Of a stretch of 64,000 nucleotides of DNA, positions 56,336 to 64,000 are shown piece by piece. Below the pieces are notes generated by a model. The model saw only the letters and a program-made list of their open reading frames with translations, had not been told where the DNA came from and ran no database searches. Position numbers and translations under genes: made by a program. This stretch comes from Filifactor alocis ATCC 35896 (lineage in GTDB: Bacteria > Bacillota > Clostridia > Peptostreptococcales > Filifactoraceae), in NCBI RefSeq assembly GCF_000163895.2, contig NC_016630.1, positions 372,001 through 436,000 on the forward strand, written 5' to 3'. The number at the start of each line of letters is the position of its first letter. Position 1 is the stretch's first letter.

Positions 56336-58073
56336 GTTCTTCTCTCCCAGCAAACCAGCGTTCAGACATGAGAAAAGCTTGCCACATATCAGAGTACGCC
56401 GTTGAATGATTTAACAAATCGTCATGTGTACCGTGAGCAACCAAACATCCGTCTTTGATTAAGAGAATCTGATCTGCATCGGCAACAGAAGAAAGACGGT
56501 GAGCAATGACAATTACAGTTTTTCCTTTAGCAAGAGCAGAAAGTGCTTTTTGTAATTCTGCTTCATTGTCGGGATCGCAGTAAGCGGTTGCTTCATCAAG
56601 AACTAGAATAGGTGCGTTTTTCAGTATTGCACGTGCAAGAGAAATGCGCTGTTTTTCACCGCCTGATAAGGAAATTTCCTTTCCCAGTTTTGTATCATAG
56701 CCATCCGGTAATGATACAATAAAATCATGACAACAAGCAGCTTGAGACGCCTTCACGACCTCATCAAAAGATGCATTTGGATTTCCAAGTTGTATATTTT
56801 CATGGATAGACATTTCAAAGATAGTAATATCCTGTGTTACAAAAGAAATTATTTGAGTGAGTTGTTCCTTCGGTATCTTACGAATATCAATACCTCCAAT
56901 GCGCACCTCTCCACCTTTTGCATCCCAGAAGCGGTCGATAAGTTTTGCGATTGTGCTTTTACCGCTACCGGACGGACCTACAAGAGCTGTTACTTTATTT
57001 TCAGTTGCCTGAAACGATATACTATGCAGTACTTCCTTTTCACCATATGCAAAAGAAACCTTTTCAAAGGTAATGGAATAATCGTTCAATTCTTTAAAAT
57101 CACTGGGGGCCTCCAGTTCCGGCAAAATCATTAAACCATTCAACCGATCTGCAATCTGTGCGTTTAAGTGCAGCATATCTGTATAAATCGCAATCTTAGA
57201 TAAGGGAGTTGCAAAGCAAAGAGCGACAAACAAATATAAAAGAAGACGGGAAAGCTGAAAAGCTCCTTGCAAGTACAAATATCCTGCAACTGGAAACACA
57301 AAAACGATACTGGAGTTCATGACGATGGTGTTAATTGTCATCTGATGCCTGGAATCTTTAAACCACTTCACCATGAAATGCCGATAATTATTTGTTGCCT
57401 GTTCAAATTTGGAATATGTTTTTTCTTCCACTGAGAATATTCTTAGTTCTTTAATTCCATGAATAAACTCAATCATAGCTGTATTCATCGCTTGTGAAGT
57501 TTGAAACATACCTGGAAAGTTTTTATTTTGTAGTTTTCCAATGGAACGCAGACAAAGAGCAAAAATGATAATGGTTATAAAAAGGGCAAGTGCAATGCGA
57601 ATATCCAAAACAATTATGCACATTCCCATGACGATTGGAATGAAGATGCCTCCCAATATTTCAGGAAAGTGATGACCATAAAACATTTCAAGCTGCTCTA
57701 CATCATCAAACAGCATACTTTTTAACTTACCGATCGGGTTCTCGTCCATGTATCCTTGATTGATCTGTGACAGTTTTTGCAAAATCTGAAGCCGGATTTC
57801 ATACAGAGCATCAAACGCAGTACGATGTGAAAGCCGAGTTGATACCATGTGAAATAAAACTTGAAGAAAAATCCCTGAAACAGAGACACAAATCCCTGGC
57901 AAGCACCCATAAAAATTTCTTCCGTCCAAAATAGCATCCAGGATTAGATACAGACCGAACATCGGAAAGACACTGAAAGTGGCAGACAAGATAGCAAAGA
58001 AGCCGGACAAGCAGAGCTGTTTCTGGCCTTTTAGACTCAAAAATCGAAATAAGGTTCTAATTCCATTTTTCAA
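56328..58073 (-). CDS. Exporter-type ABC half-transporter, YbtP-like
   Basis: About 581 residues. A transmembrane domain with six helices (about 15-300) precedes an ATPase with Walker A VGPSGSGKSTIAKLID, signature LSGGEKQRISLARAI and Walker B ILVLDEATAYCD. GAGAGGAGG fits TTG 58071-58073 (MKNGIRTLFRFL) best. It is the first gene of the cargo operon, downstream of an operator-like motif. Its heterodimer partner overlaps its 3' end. Confidence 0.85.
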   Translation of the reverse strand: MKNGIRTLFRFLSLKGQKQLCLSGFFAILSATFSVFPMFGLYLILDAILDGRNFYGCLPGICVSVSGIFLQVLFHMVSTRLSHRTAFDALYEIRLQILQKLSQINQGYMDENPIGKLKSMLFDDVEQLEMFYGHHFPEILGGIFIPIVMGMCIIVLDIRIALALFITIIIFALCLRSIGKLQNKNFPGMFQTSQAMNTAMIEFIHGIKELRIFSVEEKTYSKFEQATNNYRHFMVKWFKDSRHQMTINTIVMNSSIVFVFPVAGYLYLQGAFQLSRLLLYLFVALCFATPLSKIAIYTDMLHLNAQIADRLNGLMILPELEAPSDFKELNDYSITFEKVSFAYGEKEVLHSISFQATENKVTALVGPSGSGKSTIAKLIDRFWDAKGGEVRIGGIDIRKIPKEQLTQIISFVTQDITIFEMSIHENIQLGNPNASFDEVVKASQAACCHDFIVSLPDGYDTKLGKEISLSGGEKQRISLARAILKNAPILVLDEATAYCDPDNEAELQKALSALAKGKTVIVIAHRLSSVADADQILLIKDGCLVAHGTHDDLLNHSTAYSDMWQAFLMSERWFAGREEHV

Positions 58074-58110
58074 AGAAATAAATCCTCCTCTCAAAAAAAA
58101 TAATCCTGCA

Positions 58111-58141
58111 ATTAGCTTCGGCTAACTACAAGATTATTATA
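58111..58141 (-). promoter_or_regulatory. Cargo operon promoter region with 17-base operator-like motif
   Basis: Minus-strand TATAAT (58136-58141) has no good -35 at 17 bases, as expected for an activator-dependent promoter. Just downstream lies AGTTAGCCGAAGCTAAT (58111-58127). The same motif with four changed central bases occurs upstream of the araC gene. A CTTTGC/GCAAAAG inverted repeat (58143-58161) sits where an AraC activator could bind. Confidence 0.6.
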
Positions 58142-58202
58142 ACTTTGCTTTTATGCAAAAGTATCTTTCGATTGGGTGAAAGATTATCTGAAAAAGATTT
58201 TT

Positions 58203-59183
58203 TTAAAAGCCATTTTTTCGTACATCAGATGGAGTTACTCCAAACTCCTCTTTGAATGCAACACCAAATTGACTTTGGCTAATATACCCTGATTGATAAG
58301 CGACATCTAAAATAGTCAATTCAGTATTTAGCAAAAGATCTCGGGCATGCTGCAACTTCGCTTTTTTATGATATCCATATATGGTGGTACCATATAGCAA
58401 CTTAAAACCTTTTTTCAACTTTGTAATGTTGAGACCAAGTTCCCTTGAAAGTTCTGAAATAGTAGGAGGATTTAGAAAATCTTCTGTCATGCGTGAAGGA
58501 ATTTTTTTGATCTGCTCTTTTTCAAAGGCATCTATGTCTAACTGTTCTTCTCTCAATCCCGCTTCACAGATATAAGAGATAATCTCTGAGATGCGACTCT
58601 CGATGAACAGGCATTTTGCATTTTTGTCTTTTATGGCACAGCTTTGAATTTGAAAAAAGGCATTTCGTACCTGTGGCAAAAACTCCTGATTAAAAAAAAA
58701 TTGTTCATCTCTGTCGTCTCCATTTAATGCAGTATTCCACAATTTAAAACCGACACTTCCAAAATAATGACAGCAGGCTTCTTTTGAAAATGCAAAGGCA
58801 AGATTAACATACTGAATGCCTTTTGGGATTTTCAGGATACCCTTTGCTGTTTCTTTTGACATAGTAGCCATAGAAAGCGTCATTGTGTTGGGAGAAATAT
58901 CCTTTTTGTTCTTCCCTTCTATCAATACGGAATTGCCCTTTACGCAATAAGCGATTTCAAAATGATCGCGAGGCAACTCATATATGATTTCAACAGTTTC
59001 AGAAAAGCAGATATCGAACATTAAAAAACTAGAATATTCAGAGATATGAAAAAAAGTAACTGTTCCGTTCCCCCAAGAAGGGGCTATATGAAAAATAGTT
59101 TCCCTGCCATCAGTAATTACAGATGACGAAACCGCTTTGTAAAAATCAATGTAATCCGCTTGAGAATAAACAAAATATTTCAT
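58203..59183 (-). CDS. AraC-family regulator of the transport cargo (YbtA-like context)
   Basis: 326 residues. The N-terminal 220 or so form a divergent effector domain. The C-terminus has two AraC helix-turn-helices: PPTISELSRELGLNITKLKK and LTILDVAYQSGYISQSQFGV, followed by AFKEEFGVTPSDVRKNG. It lies directly upstream of the transport operon on the same strand and shares its operator-like motif. AAAGGAGG is 12 bases before this ATG but 5 before an out-of-frame ATG opening a 14-codon frame, which may dampen translation. Confidence 0.88.
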   Translation of the reverse strand: MKYFVYSQADYIDFYKAVSSSVITDGRETIFHIAPSWGNGTVTFFHISEYSSFLMFDICFSETVEIIYELPRDHFEIAYCVKGNSVLIEGKNKKDISPNTMTLSMATMSKETAKGILKIPKGIQYVNLAFAFSKEACCHYFGSVGFKLWNTALNGDDRDEQFFFNQEFLPQVRNAFFQIQSCAIKDKNAKCLFIESRISEIISYICEAGLREEQLDIDAFEKEQIKKIPSRMTEDFLNPPTISELSRELGLNITKLKKGFKLLYGTTIYGYHKKAKLQHARDLLLNTELTILDVAYQSGYISQSQFGVAFKEEFGVTPSDVRKNGF

Positions 59184-59219
59184 TCAACATGTATACCTCC
59201 TTTCGCTCAAACAAAACAA

Positions 59220-59236
59220 ATTAGCTTAAACTAACT
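59220..59236 (-). promoter_or_regulatory. Operator-like motif upstream of araC
   Basis: Read on the minus strand this is AGTTAGTTTAAGCTAAT. It matches the cargo-operon motif at 58111-58127 at 13 of 17 positions, with the outer AGTTAG and AGCTAAT identical. The TTAG...CTAA symmetry resembles DtxR/IdeR iron boxes, so an iron repressor or the AraC protein are both candidates. Confidence 0.55.
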
Positions 59237-59525
59237 TTTAATATATCATTATATATCACTTTTTTTATTTTAGTCAATACATTTTCTTCTTGCTTGAGTT
59301 TCCGCAGATTTATCCACAGGTCATCATTTTTAAGGTTCCTTCATCAACAAATTTCAAAAAATAGCAAAAATATAAGGAATCTTATTCCTTTTTGATGTAA
59401 AATTAAGCTATCAACCAAAAACCTTACTAAACAAAAAGAAAGGAGATTCCTTATGTCCCATTTTACATCAAACACCTATACTTTGAAAAGAAAAATTTTA
59501 GCATTTACCAATAAAATTTCAAAAA

Positions 59526-60708
59526 CTTAAATTGCAATATCAAATTGAACTAATTCCTCATTATCATCTAAAAGTCCTAAGTTATTTAGTTCTTCTATAA
59601 AAACTTCTATAGGAGTGCGGTAATTTAGGATTTTTCTTGGCAAATTGTTCATCCAATTCATTATCTTTATATAGTGTTCTTCTTCATAATCATTTAATGA
59701 TTTTCCTTTCGGTAGAAATCTTCTGATTAGGCTATTGTGCTTTTCATTTGTTCCTCTTTCCTGGGGATTATTGGGATGACAGTAATAGATGTTTCCTATA
59801 TATGTTTTTTCAAGTTCACATAATTTCGCAAACTCTAAGCCGTTATCACTTGTTATGCTTCTAAATATTTTTTGTGGTTCCTTCAATCTGTTCAATGTGT
59901 TCTTTAATGTTTCATTTACTATGGATGCTTTTCTTCTGTTTAATTTTAAGATTAGTTCCATTCGACTTTTTCTTTCTGTTATGGTTATTAATGATGCTTC
60001 TTCTTTGTTTTTCTTTGGTATTACTGTATCTATTTCCCAATTTCCAAATGTTTTTCTTGTTTCTATTTCTTGCGGTCTTTCTTCTATACTTTTTCCAAGT
60101 TTTCTTTTGTTTTCTTTTACTCGTTTTTTAGCCGGTTTTCTTTTCACTCTTAAGGGCAAATCAATAGATTTTATTCCTATTAGACCTATATCTACATAAT
60201 TGTATAATGTCTTGGTGCAGACTCTTTGACCTTCATATAGCTTATTTAACTTTGCATATCCACAAATTGCATCTAACGACCATTTTTCTTCATTAAACTT
60301 TTGCTTTACAAAGTCTAAATATTTGCTACATTTCAAGGCTTTAAATTTCTTTTTGCAATTTTTTCGATTCTTCTCATATACTAACTTACCTGTATCCGGA
60401 TAATATACTTGTACATCATGTATTCCTTTTATTTGAGTTACTGTACCTCTTTTTAACTCATTTCTTATGGTGTTGGATGCTCTACGAAGTTCTTTTGCTA
60501 TTTTGTATGCTGAATATCCTTTATTATGCAGAAGTTGAATTTGTCCTCTTTCGAAATCGTTTAAATGTTTATTTTTTCTTGAATTTGCTGTAGTATTATT
60601 ATATTCCATAGTCATCACCTTTGGTTTTTTTGTTTTGTGGTGATTCAATTATACCAAACGTGATTTTCTATGGAATTTTTTTAGTTCATTTTCATTTTAC
60701 AATTAACC
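59526..60708 (-). mobile_element. IS30-family-like insertion sequence inside the IS4-like transposase
   Basis: Imperfect terminal inverted repeats lie at 59526-59553 and 60681-60708 and share TGAACTAA at their inner ends. Identical 13-base copies of AAAATTTCAAAAA flank the element at 59513-59525 and 60709-60721. This is long compared with the 2-3 bases usual for IS30. The transposase stop codon lies within the left inverted repeat. Confidence 0.82.
59527..60609 (-). CDS. IS30-family transposase
   Basis: About 360 residues. The N-terminal helix-turn-helix reads HLNDFERGQIQLLHNKGYSA, then YKIAKELRRASNTIRNELKR, the IS30 signature. The integrase-type catalytic core has NWEIDTVIPKKNKEEASLI (first Asp), SITSDNGLEFAKL (second Asp) and NPQERGTNEKHNSLIRRFLP (Glu). 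AAAGGTGA supports ATG 60607-60609. It looks intact and recently active given the clean flanking repeats. Confidence 0.93.
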   Translation of the reverse strand: MEYNNTTANSRKNKHLNDFERGQIQLLHNKGYSAYKIAKELRRASNTIRNELKRGTVTQIKGIHDVQVYYPDTGKLVYEKNRKNCKKKFKALKCSKYLDFVKQKFNEEKWSLDAICGYAKLNKLYEGQRVCTKTLYNYVDIGLIGIKSIDLPLRVKRKPAKKRVKENKRKLGKSIEERPQEIETRKTFGNWEIDTVIPKKNKEEASLITITERKSRMELILKLNRRKASIVNETLKNTLNRLKEPQKIFRSITSDNGLEFAKLCELEKTYIGNIYYCHPNNPQERGTNEKHNSLIRRFLPKGKSLNDYEEEHYIKIMNWMNNLPRKILNYRTPIEVFIEELNNLGLLDDNEELVQFDIAI

Positions 60709-61902
60709 AAAATTTCAAAAAATCTCTCTAAGCCCGAAAGAAAGTTTACCGCTGACATTACTTATGGCATGTTAGCTTCCGGAAGTTGTCTGCTCACCGA
60801 CGTTTGCGACCAGCTTCATGAGCCCTCTAAAAAGATAAATGTGGTTGACCGTTTATCCCGACATCTGGAAAAAGGAACTCCGATACCTTCTCTTTCTGCC
60901 TATCTACAGCAGATTAAAAAATGGGTGCCGACTCATCCTGTCATTCACATCGATGACACTGATGTGGTTAAGCCAGACGGCTACAAATTCGAGGCTCTCG
61001 GAATTGTTCGCGATGGCTCGGAAAGCACTTCCGCAAAAAATGTGTATAAAAAAGGCTATCATGTTACAGAAGCCTGCGTTCTCACTTCTTCGAATCATCC
61101 GGTCAGCCTTTTTTCTCAAATACATTCTTCTCACGAAAAAGATTATAAATCTGCCAATACCATTACCTTTCAAGCCATAGAACGGGGAGCTGCCCTCTTT
61201 GGAAACGCAATCTTTGCTATGGACAGAGGCTACGATGATAATAAGATGTTTTTAAAACTGGATGACCTTAACCAGCACTACGTAATCCGTTTGAAATCCA
61301 ATCGCAAACTTTTCTACCATCGCAAATGGACAACCGCTACCGAACTTTGTAACCGCAGAAAAGGCAAAATCAAAACAAGTGTGTTTTACAAAGGCAAAAA
61401 TCAAGAAGCTTACCTTTCCCATGTCAAAGTACAGATTACGGCATCCAAAAACGATATCTATCTAGTGCTTATTTATGGCATTACCGAACATCCGATGATG
61501 CTTGCCACTAATATAGAAATCAAGTCCAAAGATGATGTTATTCGGGTAGCCAGAACTTACTTCTCACGCTGGAAAATCGAAGAATATTTCCGCTGCAAAA
61601 AGCAGATGTTCCGGTTTGAGAACTTTCGTGTGCGTAAGCTCAAAGCAATCAACGCACTTAACTTTTATATCACCTTATGCATGGCCTTTCTGGCAATGAT
61701 TTCCATGAAATCCGAAACCAGTGCCCTTAAGGTTTCTATTATACAAACGGCAAATCCTGTAAAGAAAAAGGTTTTCTTCTGCTATTACCGATTAGCAAAA
61801 GGCATCTTGGGCATACTTTCTTATGCCAAAGAGGGCGTCAGGCTCTGGTTCCGGACAAAGCGTCCGGCATACCGTCAACTCTGCCTTCCGCTGGTCGCTT
61901 AA

Positions 61903-62151
61903 ATAGATAATTGAATCTTCTCCCAAAGCCCGGTTCCGGCGGGGCTTATTCAAGTGCCTCTATTTTCAGCACTGCCATTCTTAAGCTCTCAAAAAAACGG
62001 CAGATTGGCACTTTGGAACAGTATATTCTTTTTGAAATTACATTTTGCGGAAACTCAAGATTTTCTTACAAATGTCTAGGGTTGTTTCTTAATTGTCAAG
62101 ACATATGTTACTGTCTGGCGAATTTTCATTTCTTTCATTATACTTGTTCTC
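61903..62151. other. IS right end and element DNA without a gene
   Basis: This holds the 3' untranslated part and right inverted repeat (62046-62059) of the IS4-like element, then element DNA. No supportable gene is seen on either strand. Confidence 0.4.
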
Positions 62152-62222
62152 ATAGAAAGCCTCTCTCTGATAATTTTGGTTTGTTCTTAAACTTATTTTA
62201 TCAGATGGCTTTCTATTTTTTC
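62152..62222 (+). terminator. Large bulged hairpin with T run
   Basis: ATAGAAAGCC (62152-62161) pairs with GGCTTTCTAT (62207-62216), and TCTGATAA pairs with TTATCAGA inside it across a small internal loop. TTTTTT follows on the plus strand. It resembles a rightward terminator, although no rightward gene other than the IS transposase is present. Confidence 0.55.
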
Positions 62223-62486
62223 GCTTTTTTGTCACACATGCATTATCACCTAATATTTTTTACAAATGAGTAGCTAAAAATAGTAATTTAAGCATTGTTA
62301 TCGTTATACTAAAAGAGACTAAGAAAATCAAAAAATATTGATATAAGCTAGTAAACATCAAATGAACATTTCCCATGAAATAATCGTTAAACTCATAATA
62401 GATGTAGGTTTTTTTCTATAATTTTTGACAAAAATTGATTTTCCTTTGTTGTAGGAACTAAGAGGCAAATGAAATTGGCAAGCAAT
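62223..62486. other. AT-rich element DNA without a gene
   Basis: About 260 bases between two hairpins. I see no gene, no convincing promoter and no obvious transfer origin. Confidence 0.35.
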
Positions 62487-62513
62487 GCCGAGCGGTACAC
62501 ACTCGGCTTTTTT
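62487..62513. terminator. Intrinsic terminator downstream of the relaxase gene
   Basis: GCCGAG (62487-62492) pairs with CTCGGC (62502-62507), followed by TTTTTT. Outer AAGCA/TGCTT pairs can extend it. It lies about 90 bases beyond the relaxase stop. The T run favours the plus strand, so on the relaxase side it may act more as an RNA stabiliser than a terminator. Confidence 0.6.
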
Positions 62514-62601
62514 GCTTGTTGGTGGTCTGCCCCCAATCCCCCGAAAGAAAAACTTTCAGTTTTTCTTTGACACCTCCTGTGGAGGAACTACGGAAAAATG
62601 G

Positions 62602-63999
62602 CTAACGCTCATTTTCCCTTTCAGGTTGCTCTTTCTGCGGAGGAAAGAGCAGGCGGTCCACATTGGATTTTACGGTTAAAATTTCCTGCATTTCTTTTTT
62701 CTTCTTGCGGTAGTCGGAGTAGAGATTTTTCTTTTCGGTAAGGAGTTTTTCATACTCTTTGGAAAGCTCTTTTATAGTCGGGAGTTTCTCTGTGTTGAGA
62801 GCGGAAAAGGCTGCTTTTGCTGCCTTGTGAAGCTGTATTTTTTCTTCGTTTTCCGCATAGAATTTTTTGCTGTATCCTGCCTTACGGTAAGCTACATAAA
62901 CTTCCTTTGTTTTGGCATATTGATAGATGTGTTTCTTCAGGTCCGAGATGTCCTGCATTCTTTTTTCCGCTTGTTTCATCTGAGCGGAGAGAGTATTAAA
63001 ATCGGAGACCAACTGCTTTGTTTTTTCCTCTAATGCTTCATAATCCGTGAGTTTGTTTTCCATTAAATAACTCAATGTTTTTGCTGCCTGTTTTAAGTTG
63101 AATATCTTTGCCCAGTGTTCATATCCGGCGCCTTTCCCGGCTTTGATTTTCTCTTGAATATCAATCAACAGGTCAATCTTATCCTTAGATTCTTGCTTCT
63201 GCTTCGGAGAATTTCTTTTCCCTAAAATTCTTTCTTTGATGGCTTCTTCCGTGTAATCTTCTCCAAGGGAATGGTCTTTGCACCTGATAAATTTCTTATC
63301 GCCGTTTAATCGAAAAGCAAGGTGTTTTCCGTGTTTGATTTCATAGTCGGCTTCTTCCATCTTTTTTAAAAAATTCTCAAAGGAAGATGGCTTTTGAGCG
63401 AGGGTGTCATCAATGGCAGTTTTTAATTTTTCCCGCTTGCTTTGCTTCTTTTTCTCTCCGAGCCATTTTCCGTAATGGCATTTTGTCTCTTTCGGATTTT
63501 CTACAATGGAAAGTCCGTTTTCAAGGCAGAGTCGATCGGATAAGTTTCGGACGGCTTTTGTACTGTTCCAAAAGTTTCTGAACTTTCTTTTACAGTCCAA
63601 AGACACCGCCGAATATACGATATGATTGTGGATATGAGCCTTATCCGTATGGGTACATACGATAAAAGGATAGTTCTGTTTTGTCCATGAAAGAGCAAGC
63701 TCATACCCGATACGGTTTGCTTCCTCCGGTGTGATTTCACCCGGTTTGAATGCCTGTCTGATCTGATAGGCAAGTACATCATTTTTTCGGTTCTGCCTGC
63801 GTCCGGTTTTATGATGATACTGATTTTTAAGGAGTAAAAATTCCGCATCAATGGTGGCAATATCGCATTCATAAGCAGAGATGAATTCGCCTTGCTGCGT
63901 CTTATCCGGATTTTTTACATAGTCGGTTCGGTCCCGGATAGACTGTGCAATACTTTTTCCTTTTCCGATGTGCATCGGGATGATTCGTGTTGTCGCCAT
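62602..63999 (-). CDS. MOB relaxase of the conjugative element (Tn1549-type)
   Basis: 465 residues. It nicks the transfer origin and leads the strand into the recipient. The N-terminal relaxase domain has MATTRIIPMHIGKGKSIAQS and the metal-binding HxHxH in THTDKAHIHNHIVYSAV, preceded by NRIGYELALSWTKQNYPFIV. The C-terminal 250 residues are charged and helical, probably coiled coil. The ATG (63997-63999) is one base from the window end, so the start is complete but its ribosome-binding site and any mobC lie outside. Confidence 0.93.
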   Translation of the reverse strand: MATTRIIPMHIGKGKSIAQSIRDRTDYVKNPDKTQQGEFISAYECDIATIDAEFLLLKNQYHHKTGRRQNRKNDVLAYQIRQAFKPGEITPEEANRIGYELALSWTKQNYPFIVCTHTDKAHIHNHIVYSAVSLDCKRKFRNFWNSTKAVRNLSDRLCLENGLSIVENPKETKCHYGKWLGEKKKQSKREKLKTAIDDTLAQKPSSFENFLKKMEEADYEIKHGKHLAFRLNGDKKFIRCKDHSLGEDYTEEAIKERILGKRNSPKQKQESKDKIDLLIDIQEKIKAGKGAGYEHWAKIFNLKQAAKTLSYLMENKLTDYEALEEKTKQLVSDFNTLSAQMKQAEKRMQDISDLKKHIYQYAKTKEVYVAYRKAGYSKKFYAENEEKIQLHKAAKAAFSALNTEKLPTIKELSKEYEKLLTEKKNLYSDYRKKKKEMQEILTVKSNVDRLLFPPQKEQPERENER

Positions 64000-64000
64000 C

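Larger units (their letters stand above)
59453..61902 (+). pseudogene. IS4-type DDE transposase split by an IS30-like insertion
   Basis: The 5' part (59453-59530) reads MSHFTSNTYTLKRKILAFTN-KISKT and stops inside the IS30 end. The 3' part resumes in frame at 60712 and runs to 61902 with KPERKFTADITYGMLASGSC, IHIDDTDVVKPDG, FAMDRGYDDNKMF and the YFSRWKIEEYFRCKK (YREK-like) motif. Removing the insert and one 13-base repeat restores a continuous frame of about 420 codons. AAAGGAG precedes the ATG. Confidence 0.88.
59293..62059 (+). mobile_element. IS4-family-like insertion sequence, interrupted by an IS30-like element
   Basis: CTTGAGTTTCCGCA (59293-59306) and its exact complement (62046-62059) form 14-base terminal inverted repeats. 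ATTTTCTT occurs at 59281-59288 and 62060-62067, a probable target duplication offset by four bases at the left end. The element carries one DDE transposase gene split by the IS30-like insertion at 59513-60721. Confidence 0.8.
48660..64000. mobile_element. Tn916/Tn1549-like integrative conjugative element, one end (partial)
   Basis: Contains int, xis, a sigma-like regulator, a transport cargo operon, nested insertion sequences and a MOB relaxase, all minus-strand except one IS transposase. The left boundary is placed near 48660-48700, beyond int and next to two copies of an Int-site-like repeat. The element continues past the window after the relaxase start. Order and gene types match Tn1549-type elements, with cargo between the relaxase and the int-side regulator. 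Confidence 0.8.

Noticed and set aside
59301..59318. DnaA box at the IS left end
   Set aside because: TTATCCACA at 59310-59318 is a single copy inside a mobile element end, so it is likely chance.
61911..62273. Plus-strand frame of 120 codons after the IS transposase
   Set aside because: It crosses the IS right end into element DNA, contains the large hairpin and has no ribosome-binding site or recognisable domain.

Overview
The window is low-GC, AT-rich Bacillota DNA, most likely from a Clostridia-type anaerobe. This rests on gene content and order: a PASTA-containing division PBP with FtsL and RsmH, an M16 peptidase pair, rbsRKDACB, a T-box alaS, MrnC next to CysS, and a Tn916/Tn1549-like element. 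I cannot name the species. Nearly every gene is on the minus strand, so the window reads right to left.

Positions 1-40684 are chromosomal backbone: cell division and envelope genes (division PBP, ftsL, rsmH, lgt); two M16 peptidases and a YnzC-like protein; a lone plus-strand TtcA-like gene in an AT-rich gap; a complete ribose operon with its LacI-type regulator; folC; a cysteine desulfurase/ThiI sulfur-relay pair; small membrane proteins and an Na/Pi cotransporter; engB and lon; an 850 bp AT-rich gap with two perfect DnaA-box-like 9-mers and a long palindrome; a SpoVB/MATE-like flippase; a PrsA-like foldase; mfd, pth, mrnC, cysS, mnmA; and alaS behind a clear T-box leader and promoter.

Positions 40799-48660 hold the most unusual part: a polymorphic toxin/immunity array. 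One long wall-associated toxin gene (choline-binding-like repeat, Listeria-Bacteroides repeat, type-3 calcium repeats, C-terminal toxin domain) is followed by three promoterless orphan copies of the same C-terminal domain. Each toxin copy overlaps its first immunity gene by ATGA. There are eight intact and one broken gene for about 130-residue, three-helix membrane proteins, and the modules are separated by four copies of a roughly 95 bp hairpin repeat. The last 40 or so residues of the toxin vary together with the adjacent immunity protein. The long toxin gene has an in-frame stop near its 5' end and a one-base loss in an A run near its 3' end, and one orphan carries a one-base gain in another A run, so toxins are decaying while most immunity genes stay intact.

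From about 48660 to the window end lies the int end of an integrative conjugative element: int, xis, a sigma-like regulator behind an attenuator-like leader, a cargo operon, nested insertion sequences and the relaxase gene, which starts one base before the window end. The cargo is an ECF transporter (S, double ATPase, T), two exporter-type ABC half-transporters of the YbtP/YbtQ type and an AraC regulator. A 17-base motif is shared by the araC and ABC-operon promoters. The element abuts the broken 5' end of the toxin gene and probably separated it from its signal peptide.
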